A model generated the notes under the pieces. It saw only the letters and a program-made list of their open reading frames with translations. It did no database searches and was not told the DNA's origin. The position numbers and the translations under genes are program-made. From Syngnathus acus (taxonomy: Eukaryota > Chordata > Actinopteri > Syngnathiformes > Syngnathidae): DNA of 64,000 nucleotides. Positions 1 through 11,352 of the stretch are shown here, in pieces. The stretch covers positions 16,537,956 to 16,601,955 of the forward strand of contig NC_051095.1 of NCBI RefSeq assembly GCF_901709675.1, written 5' to 3'. Numbering within the stretch: position 1 is the first letter of the stretch; the number at the start of each line of letters is the position of its first letter.

Positions 1-699
1 CTACTGGCCGAAATGGTGCCTCGTTCGGCCGACGTGGGCTACCTGGTGACCAAAGTGGTGGCCGTGGATGTGGACTCTGGCCAGAATGCCTGGCTCTCCT
101 ATCAAGTGCACAAAGCCACAGACAGGGCACTGTTTGAAGTGGGCCTCCACAATGGAGAAATCCGAACTGTCCGCCAAGTGACTGATAAAGATGCTGTCAA
201 ACAAAGACTGACTGTTGTGGTGGAGGACAACGGGCAGCCCTCTCGTTCAGCCACAGTCATTGTGAACGTGGCGGTGGCCGACAGCTTCCCTGAGGTGCTC
301 TCGGAGTTCACTGACTTGAGCATGCACGACAAGGAGTACAATGACAAGCTGACTTTTTACTTAGTCTTGGCATTGGCTGTGGTCTCCTTCCTTTTCATCG
401 CCTGCTTGCTGCTCATCATCGCAGTCAAAGTGCACAAGTGGAGACAGTCTCGCGTCCTGTACCACTCCAACCTGCCCGTCATCCCGTACTATCCACCTCG
501 GTATTCAGATACTTTGGGGACTGGGACACTCCCACACGTGTACAATTACGAGGTATGCAGGACCACCGACTCCAGAAAAAGTGACATGAAGAACATGCAA
601 GCCATGAGTCAAAGTTTAGTGAGTGTGGATGAAGCTGATGCTGATAGGCCGCCTGCAAACAAAGAGCTGTCAGGACACTTTTCTCAGATGTCAACATTG
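1..699 (+). CDS. pcdhg: V0: protocadherin gamma-type variable exon, 3' part only
   Basis: The window opens inside the EC6 repeat of a clustered-protocadherin variable exon. Frame 1 reads EC6 (VDVDSGQNAWLSYQV near 62-110), a transmembrane segment (about 349-426), the basic stop-transfer HKWRQSR, and the cytoplasmic tail with YSDT and YEVCRTTDSRKSD. The exon ends at ACATTG, with a strong GTGAGT donor at 700 in phase 0. The tail is of the MSQSLVSVD...FSQMSTL kind (tail type 1). Its ectodomain class cannot be told because EC1-EC5 lie outside the window. Its membrane segment carries the variant FIACLLLI...KVHKW, shared only with V12, 47 kb away. Family assignment rests on the EC6 and tail motifs; splicing to constant exons is inferred from the family. 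Confidence 0.93.
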
Positions 700-1407
700 G
701 TGAGTGAAATATATAATAATGTCTCATGGTATTTTTTGTATTGATACCTCTGAAAGATTTTTACCCTTTGTAGTGTTGTTGTTTTTGTTATTGTTGAAAC
801 GTGGCTCTTGATCCTTTTCTATTTTTTCATTGCTCATTGTGCTTTTGGTCATGGTCATGATGGAAGAGCATATATGAGTTTTCAAAACGTCACATTCCAT
901 GGCCCCTTAGTATGCTTCTTGGCCAAATGAGTTCTGCTCTGATTCTTTATCATAATCTTCCATATTAAAAAAAATACCTTTTGCAGGGTATTGAGAAAGA
1001 TTTGTGATTATTTTGTTTGGCTACTATTTGGAGATAATTCCCTAGCGCTTAAATCAAGCTTCTTGGAAAAAAAGTTACTCTCCTCTGGAGATTACTTCAC
1101 TTCTTCAGTCTTGGTGCTTGTGCACCTGTGAGGGTTTTGTCGTTTTTTATGTTTTCAGCAGCAACAAGTGTGTATGTGCTTGCAGTCTACTGGCTTTTAA
1201 TGACTCAATTTGGCTTCAAATGCCCCATCAATACACAAGAGGGTCTTTTTGTATTCTGAAATTAGACATTAATAGATGTAAAGTCACCCACAGTGCATCA
1301 GTAGTCACACTTATAACCAGGAATTGTTTCAGGATGAATATCCAAATTCACTGTGGCATCATGGTAGTTTTACTGACATGCTTGACAGTGAGCTTCTTAT
1401 GTAGTCT

Positions 1408-1428
1408 ATCTCTCTCCATGGTCCTGAA
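1408..1428 (-). promoter_or_regulatory. Degenerate RE1 (REST/NRSF site)
   Basis: CTCTCCATGGTCCTGAA lines up with the reverse complement of the RE1 consensus (core CTGTCC.TGGTGCTGAA) with several mismatches. Placement in the spacer agrees with the better sites further right. Alone it would be a weak call. Confidence 0.35.
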
Positions 1429-1704
1429 GGACAGCGTTCAATGGATTTCTTGGGCATTGCTCACTTGGAAGAAATAAAATCAATGCTCACTATCAATATC
1501 ATCTGAATCTTGCTCACACAACAGCCATCACGTAAGTTTGTTGATTGGATGTTAGTGCAATTTACAACTTTATATATATATATTTTTTTTTTTAATGTTT
1601 TAATGTGATTGGTAAACAGGGCACGCCATATTTATAGATTACCATCCCCGACACCCCAAGAAATTGTTGACCATTTGAGATAAACTGGACTAATTTCACA
1701 TATT

Positions 1705-1725
1705 GGTCTCTAGGGGGCGTTGTTG
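1705..1725 (+). promoter_or_regulatory. CTCF-like conserved sequence element (CSE) of V1
   Basis: GGTCTCTAGGGGGCGTTGTT lies about 180 bp before the V1 start codon. It matches the CTCF core (AGGGGGCG) and aligns with elements at the same relative place before every exon. In mammals the promoter CSE of clustered protocadherins is a CTCF site. Here that role is inferred from position and motif. Confidence 0.8.
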
Positions 1726-1903
1726 CATGTTAAATGGATGTTTTGTGATGCGTGTTGCAATGCTACTCCCCCCTCTGCGGCTGCCATTTGGCACAGGACA
1801 GCTGTGCGTGAACAACGTACGACACTTGAGCTTAAAAATCGGCTGATATTGTGCCTCGTCATTTTTCGATCCGTTCACTTCATTGGAATAATTTTATTTT
1901 AAT

Positions 1904-4291
1904 ATGGAGTCTAAAGATATTCATCCAATCCGTGGTGGAATATGGCGACGGGCGGCCTGCCTCTTTGTCTTTTGGTGTTTTTTTCTAAATGGAACGCTGG
2001 CGCAAATCCGCTACTCAATACCAGAGGAGATGAAAAAAGGCTCGCTCATCGGAAATGTGGCCCAGGATCTCGGTTTGGATCTGAAAAGACTCCGTTCTGG
2101 ACGGGCGCGCATCGTGACAGGGGACAACGTCCAGTACGCCGAGCTGAGGGCGGACAAAGGGCTCCTGGTTGTACACGAGAGGATAGATCGAGAGCAGCTG
2201 TGTGGAGAAGTGACGCCGTGTAGTTTCACCTTTGAGGTTTTATTGGAAAACCCCATGGAATTGCATCCCGTGACCATCGAAGTGTTAGACGTGAACGACA
2301 ATGCTCCTACATTTAAAAATAGGCATTTAGAATTTGAAATCAGTGAGTCGGCTGCACTTGGCTCCCGTTTTATTTTAGAGAATGCTCACGATGCTGATGT
2401 AGACGCAAATGGTCTGCAGAATTACATTTTAACACCAAGTGACCATTTTGTTTTGAAGCAACACGTCAGTCCGGGAGGAAGAAAATATGCAGAAATGGTG
2501 CTTCAGAAAGCTTTAGACAGAGAAGAACAGCCACGACTCTCTTTAAAATTGGTGGCTGTGGATGGCGGAAATCCACAAAGATCCGGTACAGTCAGTTTAG
2601 AAATTATTATTCTTGATATAAATGATAATGCACCCGTCTTTAACCAAACTATTTATAAAGCAAAGTTATATGAAAATGCACCAAAGGGTGCTTATTTTTT
2701 GACTGTGAATGCCACTGATGCTGATAATGGTCCGAATGGAAGAGTAACATACTCATTTTCAAAATCAAATACCGAAATAGCAGATTTGTTTCATATAAAT
2801 GGGACGACAGGATGTATATCTGTAGCAAAACCTATAGACTATGAAAAAGACAAAACAATACAGTTCATGGTTGAAGCTAAAGATGAAGGTGGGTTTGCTG
2901 ACTCTACTAAAGTCGAAATTGAAGTCATGGATTTAAATGATAATGCCCCTCTCATTAATGTAATGTCCTTTTCTAGTCCTGTGTCAGAAGACTCCCCTGC
3001 TGGTACCACTATTGGTATCATCAATGTAAAAGACTTGGACTCTGGTGAAAACGGTCAAGTGAGGTGCACGATTGAAGGCCGCCTTCCATTTAGGATTAAA
3101 TCCAATATGAGAAATTATTTTGCATTGATGACTGATGCTGATTTAGATCGTGAAAGTGTGTCAGAATATAACATCACAATTGTTGCGTCAGATGCTGGCT
3201 CACCTCCCCTCTCTACAAAAAAGACTTTTAATTTGAAAGTGTCAGACGTAAATGACAACGCTCCAGTGTTTCCGGTCAGCATTTATAGGGCAAACATTGC
3301 AGAAAACAACTCGCCAGGAATTTCTGTTTTAAGAGTGATTGCCAAAGACCCGGATGAAAATCAGAATGCTCGTGTCTCCTACATGTTGGAGCAGAGTGAA
3401 ATAGGAGGAAGTCCAATTAGTGACTTTGTGTCCGTTAATTCAGAAAGCGGAGTTATTAGTGCAGGTCGCTCATATGACTACGAGCAAATCAAAGAGCTGA
3501 CTTTTATCGTCAGAGCACAGGATGGAGGCTCCCCGCCCCTCAGCAGCAACGCAAGTGTTCGCATCCTGATCCAGGACCAGAACGACAACGCCCCTCAAGT
3601 GCTGTACCCGGTGCAGACGGGCGGGTCGTTGCTGGCCGAAATGGTGCCTCGTTCGGCCGACGTGGGCTATCTGGTGACCAAAGTGGTGGCCGTGGACGTG
3701 GACTCTGGCCAGAATGCCTGGCTCTCCTATCAAGTGCACAAAGCCACAGACAGGGCGCTGTTTGAAGTGGGCCTCCACAATGGAGAAATCCGAACGGTCC
3801 GCCAAGTGACTGATAAAGATGCTGTCAAACAAAGACTGACTGTTGTGGTGGAGGACAGTGGGCAGCCCTCTCGTTCAGCCACGGTCATTGTGAACGTGGC
3901 GGTGGCCGACAGCTTCCCTGAAGTACTCTCAGAGTTCACTGACTTGAGCATGCATGACAAGGAGTACAATGACAAGCTGACTTTTTACTTAGTCTTGGCG
4001 CTCGCTGTGGTGTCCTTCCTCTTCGTCACCTGCTTGGTGCTCATCATCGCATTTAAAGTGCACAGGTGGAGACAGTCTCGCGTCCTGTACCACTCCAACC
4101 TGCCCGTTATCCCGTACTATCCGCCTCGGTACTCGGATACTTTGGGGTCGGGGACCCTCCCACACGTGTACAATTACGAGGTGTGCAAGACCACTGACTC
4201 TAGAAAAAGTGACATGAAGAACATGCAAGGAATAAGTCAAAGTTTAGTGAGTGTGGATGGAGCTGATGCTGACACACAGATGTCAACTTTG
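1904..4291 (+). CDS. pcdhg: V1: protocadherin gamma-type variable exon, class A
   Basis: This exon encodes 796 residues of a neuronal cell-surface homophilic adhesion receptor. The start is the ATG followed by ESKDIHP, as in the other class A exons. Residues about 18-33 are the hydrophobic signal peptide, and the mature protein begins near QIRYSIPEE. Six EC repeats follow, with calcium linkers at 129-135, 238-244, 343-349, 448-454 and 558-564. EC1 has the Cys100-X5-Cys106 loop. The membrane segment is about 693-716, followed by HRWRQSR. The exon ends with TTG and a GTGAGT donor at 4292 (phase 0). Oddly, the tail end is shortened: compared with V5 about 12 residues are missing between GADAD and QMSTL, the frame being kept. 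Class A promoter element upstream; V2 (class B) follows after 909 bp. Confidence 0.95.
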
Positions 4292-4350
4292 GTGAGTCAT
4301 GTCTTTCATTATCATTATCATTTGCTATATATATATATATATAGTTCAAT

Positions 4351-4371
4351 TTTGCTGTCCGTGGTGCTGAA
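4351..4371 (-). promoter_or_regulatory. RE1 (REST/NRSF site)
   Basis: GCTGTCCGTGGTGCTGAA is an exact match to the reverse complement of the RE1 core. REST silences neuronal genes in other cells, and RE1 sites scattered through protocadherin clusters are known in mammals. The site probably serves V2, as the same arrangement precedes V4 and V7. Confidence 0.85.
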
Positions 4372-4462
4372 CATTGTTGTTGATTTTTATCACTTTTTTG
4401 GACAAGTGTGAATCTATTAATTCGTATAATTCTCACTGGAAAAAAAAATATTGTTCTCAGTC

Positions 4463-4506
4463 TTATTCTCGTCCTTATTCTCATTCTTATTCTCAATATT
4501 ATTCTC
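4463..4506. repeat. Imperfect TTATTCTC minisatellite
   Basis: About five units of a TTATTCTC-like motif in tandem, followed by a TATGATTAT run. The paralogous spacer before V4 has an ATT/TAA microsatellite at the equivalent place, so this is a fast-changing AT-rich tract. Confidence 0.7.
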
Positions 4507-4983
4507 AAGATTACTATGATTATGATTATTATTGTTTCGTCAGGAGTACAAAATGAAATTGTCTGGCTCCAGATACGATATTTAAGTTGAGATGATTTTG
4601 TTGGATATTATGTAATATTCTTAAAAATCTATTTAATTTTAACACTGAATCGCTGTTCGTAATTAAAAGAAAAATCTGGATGCAATCATAACTTCGGCCT
4701 TTGTATTTTAAAATAGTGTATTGTTTTCTTAATTACGTTGTATAATTTAGTCTGAGTAATGATTTCATATGAAGGTCTTTATTTTATTAATTGTTACTGG
4801 TCTGTAGTTTCAATTAATTGCTTAACTTCCCTTTATTTCTGTGCTGTCATACTCAAAATTGAAACCTATATTTTGTCAAAAGTTGTATCTGTACTTTTAT
4901 GCGTGTAGAAATATACCAATATGCTTTGGACTGTCTTTACGTTTGGACAGGGCGAATAAAATAGAGGTGCAGTTCTGTGAAAA

Positions 4984-5092
4984 TGCTCTGAGGGCCGCTG
5001 GTGACACGTCAATGAATGAGAATGAAACACGTCCGTGAAGGAGTCCTCCTCTTGAGCTCCTTTTAGAGCTTCATTGCCGATAAATACGACGG
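4984..5092 (+). promoter_or_regulatory. Class B promoter block of V2 with CTCF-like CSE
   Basis: The CSE GCTCTGAGGGCCGCTGGTGAC (4985-5005) begins a block of about 110 bp shared with V4 and V7, including GACACGTCAATGAATGAGAA and GAGCTCCTTTTAGAGCTTC. The conserved block ends roughly 110 bp before the ATG and is the best promoter candidate. Class-specific conservation suggests shared control of class B exons. Confidence 0.75.
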
Positions 5093-5200
5093 ACTCCTCG
5101 ACATTTAAAGAGGCACATTTCTTTTGGATTCTCGTGTTTGTTTTAGACTTTGAGTATTGGTTTTACTTGAAGAAGTCATCTTGTCATTTTTGAATTCACG

Positions 5201-7615
5201 ATGGATTTTATGCAGATGCGCACTGTCGGCGGCCGATGGCGCACACTGTTTGTGATTCTTTGTCTGTGCGAGCTGGGCTCCGTGACTGGACAGGCTCGCT
5301 ATTCCATACCGGAGGAGCAGGCGGAAGGCTTTTTTGTTGGAAACATTGCGAGAGATTTGGGCTTGGATATTGGCAGACTAGTAACAGGTAAAGCTCGTAT
5401 TATTACCAAAGGAGGCCGACAATATGTTGAATTAAAGCGAGACAAAGGAACACTTGTAATTAAAGAGCGCATCGACCGAGAGGAGCTTTGTGGCAAGACG
5501 ACGCCCTGCAGCTTCACTTTTGACATCATTTTAGAAAATCCCATCCAGCTTTATCGAGTAACAGTGGAAGTTGTGGACATTAATGACAATAGTCCGTCGT
5601 TCCCACAATCTGAAATTCATTTAAAAATAGCTGAAAATGCTGCAGTAGGAACCCGTTTCTCACTCGCCAATGCAGCTGATCTTGATGTTGCAATAAATGA
5701 TATTCAAAGATACACCCTAAAACCTTTAAATGATTTTAAATTGGAAGTACAAAATGAACGAAACGGAGGAAATGTTATCGAAATGGTTTTGCAAAACCCT
5801 TTAGACCGAGAAAAAGAAGAGAGTCACACACTCATGCTATTTGCGTCAGATGGTGGAGAGCCACACAGATCAGGGACAGTGAGAATTGAAATTACTGTGA
5901 TGGATGCAAACGATAATGCCCCAGTGTGCACTCAACCTGTTTATAAGGTTGACGTGCCTGAAAATTCACCTGCAGGGACACTGATCACGACTGTTAGTGC
6001 AAACGATGTTGATGCAGGCTTAAATGGTTACGTCACCTACTCCACTCCTCACATAACGAAAGAGGAAAACCAGCTTTTTAATGTAAATGTTAAAACTGGA
6101 GAGATTAAAATTGCTGGTAGGTTAGATTTTGAGAAATCAAAAAGCTACGAATTAAATGTGCATGCAAGTGATCATGGAGGATTTACGGATACATGTAAAG
6201 TTATTGTTAACATAATTGATGAGAATGACAATATCCCCACCATAGAACTCATGTCCTTTTCTCAGTCCATACCTGAGGACTCTCCCCCAGGTACAACTGT
6301 AGCTGTGTTTAACGTCAATGATGAAGACTCTGACGTCAACGGTGTCGTCAAGTGTTCCATTAACACCGATGTCCCTTTTAAAATTGAGTCTTCATTAACA
6401 GGATATTACACCATAGTCACTGAAAACTTCTTAGACCGGGAAAGTGTCCCTGAATATAATGTGACCATAACGGTGTCTGACCAAGGCTCTCCACCTCTGT
6501 CTAGTAGTAAAAACATTAACGTTAAAATATCAGACGTGAACGACAACCCGCCCAAATTCCATCAGTCAGAATACAGTAAGACTTTACCAGAGAACAACTC
6601 TCCCGGTTTTTCCGTGTTTGCTGTCAGTGCTACTGATGCAGACTGGGGCCAGAATGCCCGAGTGTCTTACTTCCTGGAGGAGAAAGACGTTAATGGAGTA
6701 GCTGTGTCCTCTTTTGTCTCCGTCAATTCTGAGAATGGTGTCGTCCACGCAGTCAGATCATTTGATTATGAACAAATTAAGTCCTTTGACTTTAACGTGA
6801 CTGCCCGTGACTCTGGATCCCCTCCGCTTAGTTCTGTGGCCACAGTTCGCATCCTAATCCAGGACCAGAATGACAACACCCCTCAGGTTCTGTACCCGGT
6901 GCAGACGGGCGGCTCGCTGCTGGCCGAAATGGTGCCTCGTTCGGCCGACGTGGGCTATCTGGTGACCAAAGTGGTGGCCGTGGACGTGGACTCTGGGCAG
7001 AACGCCTGGCTCTCCTATCAAGTGCACAAAGCCACAGACAGGGCGCTGTTTGGAGTGGGCCTCCACAATGGAGAAATCCGAACTGTCCGCCAAGTGACTG
7101 ATAAAGATGCTGTCAAACAAAGACTGACTATCGTGGTGGAAGACAACGGGCAGCCCTCTCGTTCAGCCACAGTCATTGTGAACGTGGCGGTGGCCGACAG
7201 CTTCCCTGAGGTGCTCTCGGAGTTCACTGACTTGAGCATGCATGACAAGGACTATAATGACAAGCTGACTTTTTACTTAGTCTTGGCGTTGGCTGTGGTC
7301 TCCTTCCTCTTCATCACCTGCTTGCTGCTCATCATAGCAGTCAAAGTGTACAGGTGGAGACAGTCTCGCGTCCTGTACCACTCCAACTTGCCCGTCATCC
7401 CGTACTATCCACCGCGATACTCAGATACTTTGGGGACTGGGACCCTCCCGCACGTGTACAATTACGAGGTGTGCAGGACTACTGACTCCAGAAAAAGTGA
7501 CATGAAGAACATGCAAGCCATGAGTCAAAGTTTAGTGAGTGTGGATGGAGCTGATGCTGATACGCCGCATGACAACAATCAGATGCTAGGAGGCTTTTCT
7601 CAGATGTCAACATTG
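5201..7615 (+). CDS. pcdhg: V2: protocadherin gamma-type variable exon, class B
   Basis: 805 residues. The start MDFMQMR fits class B, whose leader ends near SVTG before QARYSIPEEQAEG. EC linkers are at about 126-131, 235-239, 340-344, 445-449 and 555-559, and the EC1 loop is Cys97-X5-Cys103. Class B exons carry two extra cysteines in EC3 (Cys243 on the first strand, Cys332 on the last), which could bridge. The membrane segment is about 690-713. The tail is type 1 (DNNQMLGGFSQMSTL) with a GTGAGT donor at 7616. EC4-EC5 is almost the same as in V4, V7 and V9. The first 110 bp of intron match those after V5, a class A exon, with two differences, pointing to gene conversion across the donor. Confidence 0.95.
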
Positions 7616-8452
7616 GTGAGTGAAAGTTCTCAGTATTATTTTGCTCTTAGTTTTTGTTTTAATCTGATCACTTTCACAGCCTCACAGGAGAACGTTATTC
7701 TCTCCTCACTGGTCTCCATACTGCTGACTGAAATGTTTTAAAGAATTTGGGGTGTTTTTTCTTATCACACTTATTACTGAACAGCTACTGCTTCATCTCA
7801 TGTACAGTAGCTGTCTAAAAAGATAACCAAGTGTAACTTGATGCAGAAATACAGTGCAAGGTATTAATAATTATTTGCTCCCTGACAATTTTTTAAGCCT
7901 ACCCATTATGGTTTTGCCTTTGAATAAAGAGGGGCAGAAGACAAACTAAGATCTAAGATCAGTGGGCTGTGAGCCACTGGCCTGTGTTGTTATTGTTTAA
8001 GGCTGTGGTCATTGTAAAAGACTATTTCCCATTTTCTGGATGAGAAAATCCTCGTCCAGGAATGTATTGTACACGATGAGCGCTTTTTTTTTTTTTTTTC
8101 GCCAATATTGACGAGAGTGCATCAACCTTGAGAAAGAGTCATGGTTGTTTATTCTGCTACATTTTAATGATATTCTCCTGGTACTTGAACTAAACGGATG
8201 ATAGTGGCTGTGCTCTATATATTTAACTTTTTCAGTTTTTGCTTCTGTACCTTATTCATAGGCTGTCAAGTGCCTCACGTCTCAAAAATATGCACAACTG
8301 CACAATATTTCATGGCCTATACCAGAGTCACTGTGACATATTCTGGAAGTGAACATCTAAAAAGCTATTTAAAATGTACTCTATCATAAATTAGTATGAT
8401 GAATACATTGCAATGGTGCAACGTTTGGTGATCTCGCAAAACCTGTCGACTT

Positions 8453-8473
8453 GTCTCTGTCCGTGGTGCTGAA
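8453..8473 (-). promoter_or_regulatory. RE1 (REST/NRSF site)
   Basis: CTCTGTCCGTGGTGCTGAA matches the reverse RE1 consensus over the whole core. It lies 462 bp before the V3 start codon, close to the spacing seen before V5 and V8 (also class A). Confidence 0.85.
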
Positions 8474-8725
8474 GTTGGTGTTTTGACCTGCGCTCACGCT
8501 GAAGGGTTAGTGATCGTTTAAATGTTTTCTATTATGTCACTACACGAAACGGTGTTGTTTTTCTGTGTGTGCACATTACGACTCTTTCCGGGTGGGTGAG
8601 TGGGGTTATATATTTGTGATTTGTCATTTTAATGTTTTTTTTTATCCCGCTATTAAAAACAAATACGCCACATTTAATGATGTATTTATCTTAACATTTT
8701 TAACCTTACAAATTTCACCTATCCG

Positions 8726-8746
8726 CCTCTAAAGGGCGCTGTTACC
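8726..8746 (+). promoter_or_regulatory. CTCF-like CSE of V3
   Basis: CCTCTAAAGGGCGCTGTTAC, 189 bp before the ATG, is the class A variant of the element and is read in the direction of transcription. Confidence 0.8.
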
Positions 8747-8934
8747 TGATAAATTGATTTGTTGGTGCTGACTACATAGTGCAGCTCCCTCCTCTGTTGC
8801 TGCCATTTGGCACAAAAGAGCTTTGCGTGTACAACGTATCGATCGCCTTTGAGCTGAAATCGGATGAAATAATTGCGTCTATTTTTTTTATAGTCATTAA
8901 TCGATTGCTTCATTTGAATACATTTTACTTTCAT

Positions 8935-11352
8935 ATGGAGTGTAAAGACATTCATCCACGCCGAGGAGGAAAAAGGCAAGGGCCGGCCTGGCTCTTTGTC
9001 TTTTGGTGTTTTTTTCTAAATGGAACGCAGGGGCAAATCCGCTACTCAATCCCAGAGGAGATGAAAAAAGGCTCGCTCATCGGAAATGTGGCCCAAGATC
9101 TCGGTTTGGATCTGAAAAGACTCCGTACTGGGCGGGCCCGCATCGTGACAGGGGACAACGTCCAGTACGCCGAGCTGAGGGCGGACAAAGGGCTCCTGGT
9201 TGTCCACGAGAGGATAGATCGAGAGCAGCTGTGTGGAGACGTGACGCCGTGCAGCTTCACCTTTGAGATCTTATTGGAAAGCCCCATGGAATTGCATCCC
9301 GTGACCATCGAAGTATTGGACGTAAATGACAATGCTCCCACTTTCAAAAACAATTATTTGCGATTTGAAATTAGCGAGTCTGCTGTAATTGGGTCTCGAT
9401 TTGTTTTAGAAAGTGCACATGATGCTGACGTGGATGCAAATAACGTACAAAATTACATTTTAACTCCGAGTGATAATTTCGTTTTAAAAAAACTCGCTAG
9501 TCCGGGGGGCAAAAAACATGCAGAAATGGTGCTTCAGAAAGCTTTAGACAGAGAAGCACAGCCGCGACTCTCCTTAAAATTGGTGGCTGTAGATGGTGGA
9601 AATCCACAGAGATCATGTACAGTAAATATAGAAATTATAATTTTAGATTCGAATGATAATGCTCCCGTCTTCAATCAAACTATTTATAAAGCAAAAGTAT
9701 TTGAAAACGCACCAAAAGGCACACATGTTCTAACTGTGAATGCCACTGACGCAGATAGTGGTTCGAATGGAAAAATAGCATACTCATTTTCAAAATACAA
9801 TACAGAAATAGCGGATTTATTTCTTATAAATGAGTTGACAGGAGACATTGTTATAGCAAAACAAATAGATTATGAAAAAGAGAAAACAATACAGTTCATG
9901 GTGGAAGCTAAGGATGAAGGTGGGTTTGCTGACTCTAGTAAAGTCGAACTTGAAGTAATTGATTTAAATGATAATGTTCCAATCATTAATGTAATGTCCT
10001 TTACTAGTCCCGTGTCAGAAGATGCCCCCGTCGGTGCCACTGTTGGTATCATCAATGTAAAAGACTTGGATTCTGGCGAAAATAGTCACGTGAGTTGCGC
10101 GATTGTAGGCCGCGTTCCATTTAGAATCAAATCCAACGTGAGGAATTATTTTGCATTGATGACTGACGCTGATTTAGATCGTGAAAGGGTGCCAGAATAT
10201 AACATAACAATTGTTGCGTCCGATGCCGGCTCGCCTCCCCTTTCCACAAAAAAAACTTTTAATTTGAAAGTGTCAGACGTGAATGATCACGCTCCTGTAT
10301 TTCCGGTCAGCATTTATAGCGCACACGTTGCAGAAAACAACTTGCCAGGTGTTTCTGTTTTAAGAGTGATTGCCAAAGACCCAGATGAAAAACAGAACGC
10401 TCGTGTCTCCTACATGTTGGAGCAGAGTGAAATCGGAGGAAGTCCAATTAGTGAATTTGTGTCTATCAATGCAGAAAGTGGAGTTATTAGTGCAGTTCGC
10501 TCATTTGACTACGAGCAAATCAAAGAGCTGACATTTATTGTCAGAGCACAGGATGGAGGCTCCCCTCCCCTCAGCAGCAACGTAAGCGTTCGCATCCTCA
10601 TCCAGGACCAGAACGACAATGCCCCTCAGGTGTTGTACCCGGTGCAGACGGGCGGCTCACTGCTGGCCGAAATGGTGCCTCGTTCAGCAGACGTGGGCTA
10701 TCTGGTGACCAAAGTGGTGGCCGTGGACGTGGACTCTGGCCAGAACGCCTGGCTCTCCTATCAAGTGCACAAGGCCACAGACAGGGCGCTGTTTGAAGTG
10801 GGCCTCCACAATGGAGAAATCCGAACTGTCCGCCAAGTGACTGATAAAGATGCTGTCAAACAAAGACTGACTGTTGTGGTGGAGGACAACGGGCAGCCCT
10901 CTCGTTCAGCCACAGTCATTGTGAACGTGGCGGTGGCCGACAGCTTCCCTGAGGTGCTCTCAGAGTTCACTGACTTGAGCATGCACGATAAGGAGTACAA
11001 TGACAAGCTGACTTTTTACTTGGTCTTGGCGCTGGCTGTGGTCTCCTTCCTGTTCGTCACCTGCTTGCTGCTCATAATAGCAGTCAAAGTGTACAGGTGG
11101 AGACAGTCACGCGTCCTGTACCACTCCAACTTGCCCGTCATTCCGTATTATCCGCCTCGGTACTCGGATACTTTGGGAACTGGGACCCTCCCGCACGTGT
11201 ACAATTACGAGGTGTGCAGGACCACCGACTCTAGAAAAAGTGACATGAAGAACATGCAAGCCATGAGTCAAAGTTTAGTGAGTGTGGATGATGCTGATGG
11301 GCCGCCTGCAAACAAAGAGCTGTCAGGACACTTTTCTCATATGTCAACAATG
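8935..11352 (+). CDS. pcdhg: V3: protocadherin gamma-type variable exon, class A
   Basis: 806 residues. The frame is open 156 bp further upstream, but I chose the ATG at 8935 because MECKDIHPRRGG matches the starts of V1, V5 and V8 and leaves a normal signal peptide (hydrophobic core about 19-33). EC repeats, EC1 Cys loop and membrane segment are as in V1. The EC4-EC5 linker reads DVNDHAP: the last Asn of the calcium motif is His (codon 10288-10290), unlike V1, V5 and V8. The last codon before the GTGAGT donor (11353) is ATG, giving MSTM in place of MSTL. Tail type 1 with NKELSGHFS, as in V0. The 3' flank is shared with V2. Confidence 0.94.

Larger units (their letters stand above)
700..1903. 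other. Spacer V0-V1
   Basis: This AT-rich spacer has no convincing gene. It contains a degenerate RE1-like site (1408-1428), a short TA/poly-T simple repeat near 1571-1593 and the CTCF-like element of V1 (1705-1725). Short open frames at 1118-1477 and 1720-1902 have no recognisable protein features. Confidence 0.7.
4292..5200. other. Spacer V1-V2
   Basis: The spacer holds a TA repeat (about 4328-4343), a near-consensus RE1 only 60 bp after the V1 donor, an imperfect TTATTCTC minisatellite, and the class B promoter block of V2. Much of it is paralogous to the spacers before V4 and V7, sharing the RE1 and the following CTATTAATTCGTATAAT stretch. Confidence 0.75.
7616..8934. other. Spacer V2-V3
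   Basis: The first 110 bp equal the V5 3' flank, and the next 154 bp (7731-7884) equal the V3 3' flank, so this flank is a mosaic. Further right are a poly-T tract near 8084-8099, an RE1 and the class A CSE. No gene seen. Confidence 0.75.

Noticed and set aside
1118-1477. 119-residue open frame as a gene
   Set aside because: Low-complexity spacer sequence, no family features, and it overlaps the RE1-like site.
3470-3832. Antisense open frames of 80-140 residues over EC6 and the tail, repeated in every exon
   Set aside because: They recur because the sense codons are conserved; they share no start context and mirror the sense protein in another frame.
4292-4411. Reading V1 on to its stop codon as the true protein end (same for other exons)
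   Set aside because: All exons have an in-phase strong donor right after the conserved tail, and the read-through residues differ between exons.
8779-8934. Upstream in-frame extension of V3
   Set aside because: The added residues do not resemble any leader, cover the 5' UTR shared with other class A exons, and hide the signal peptide.
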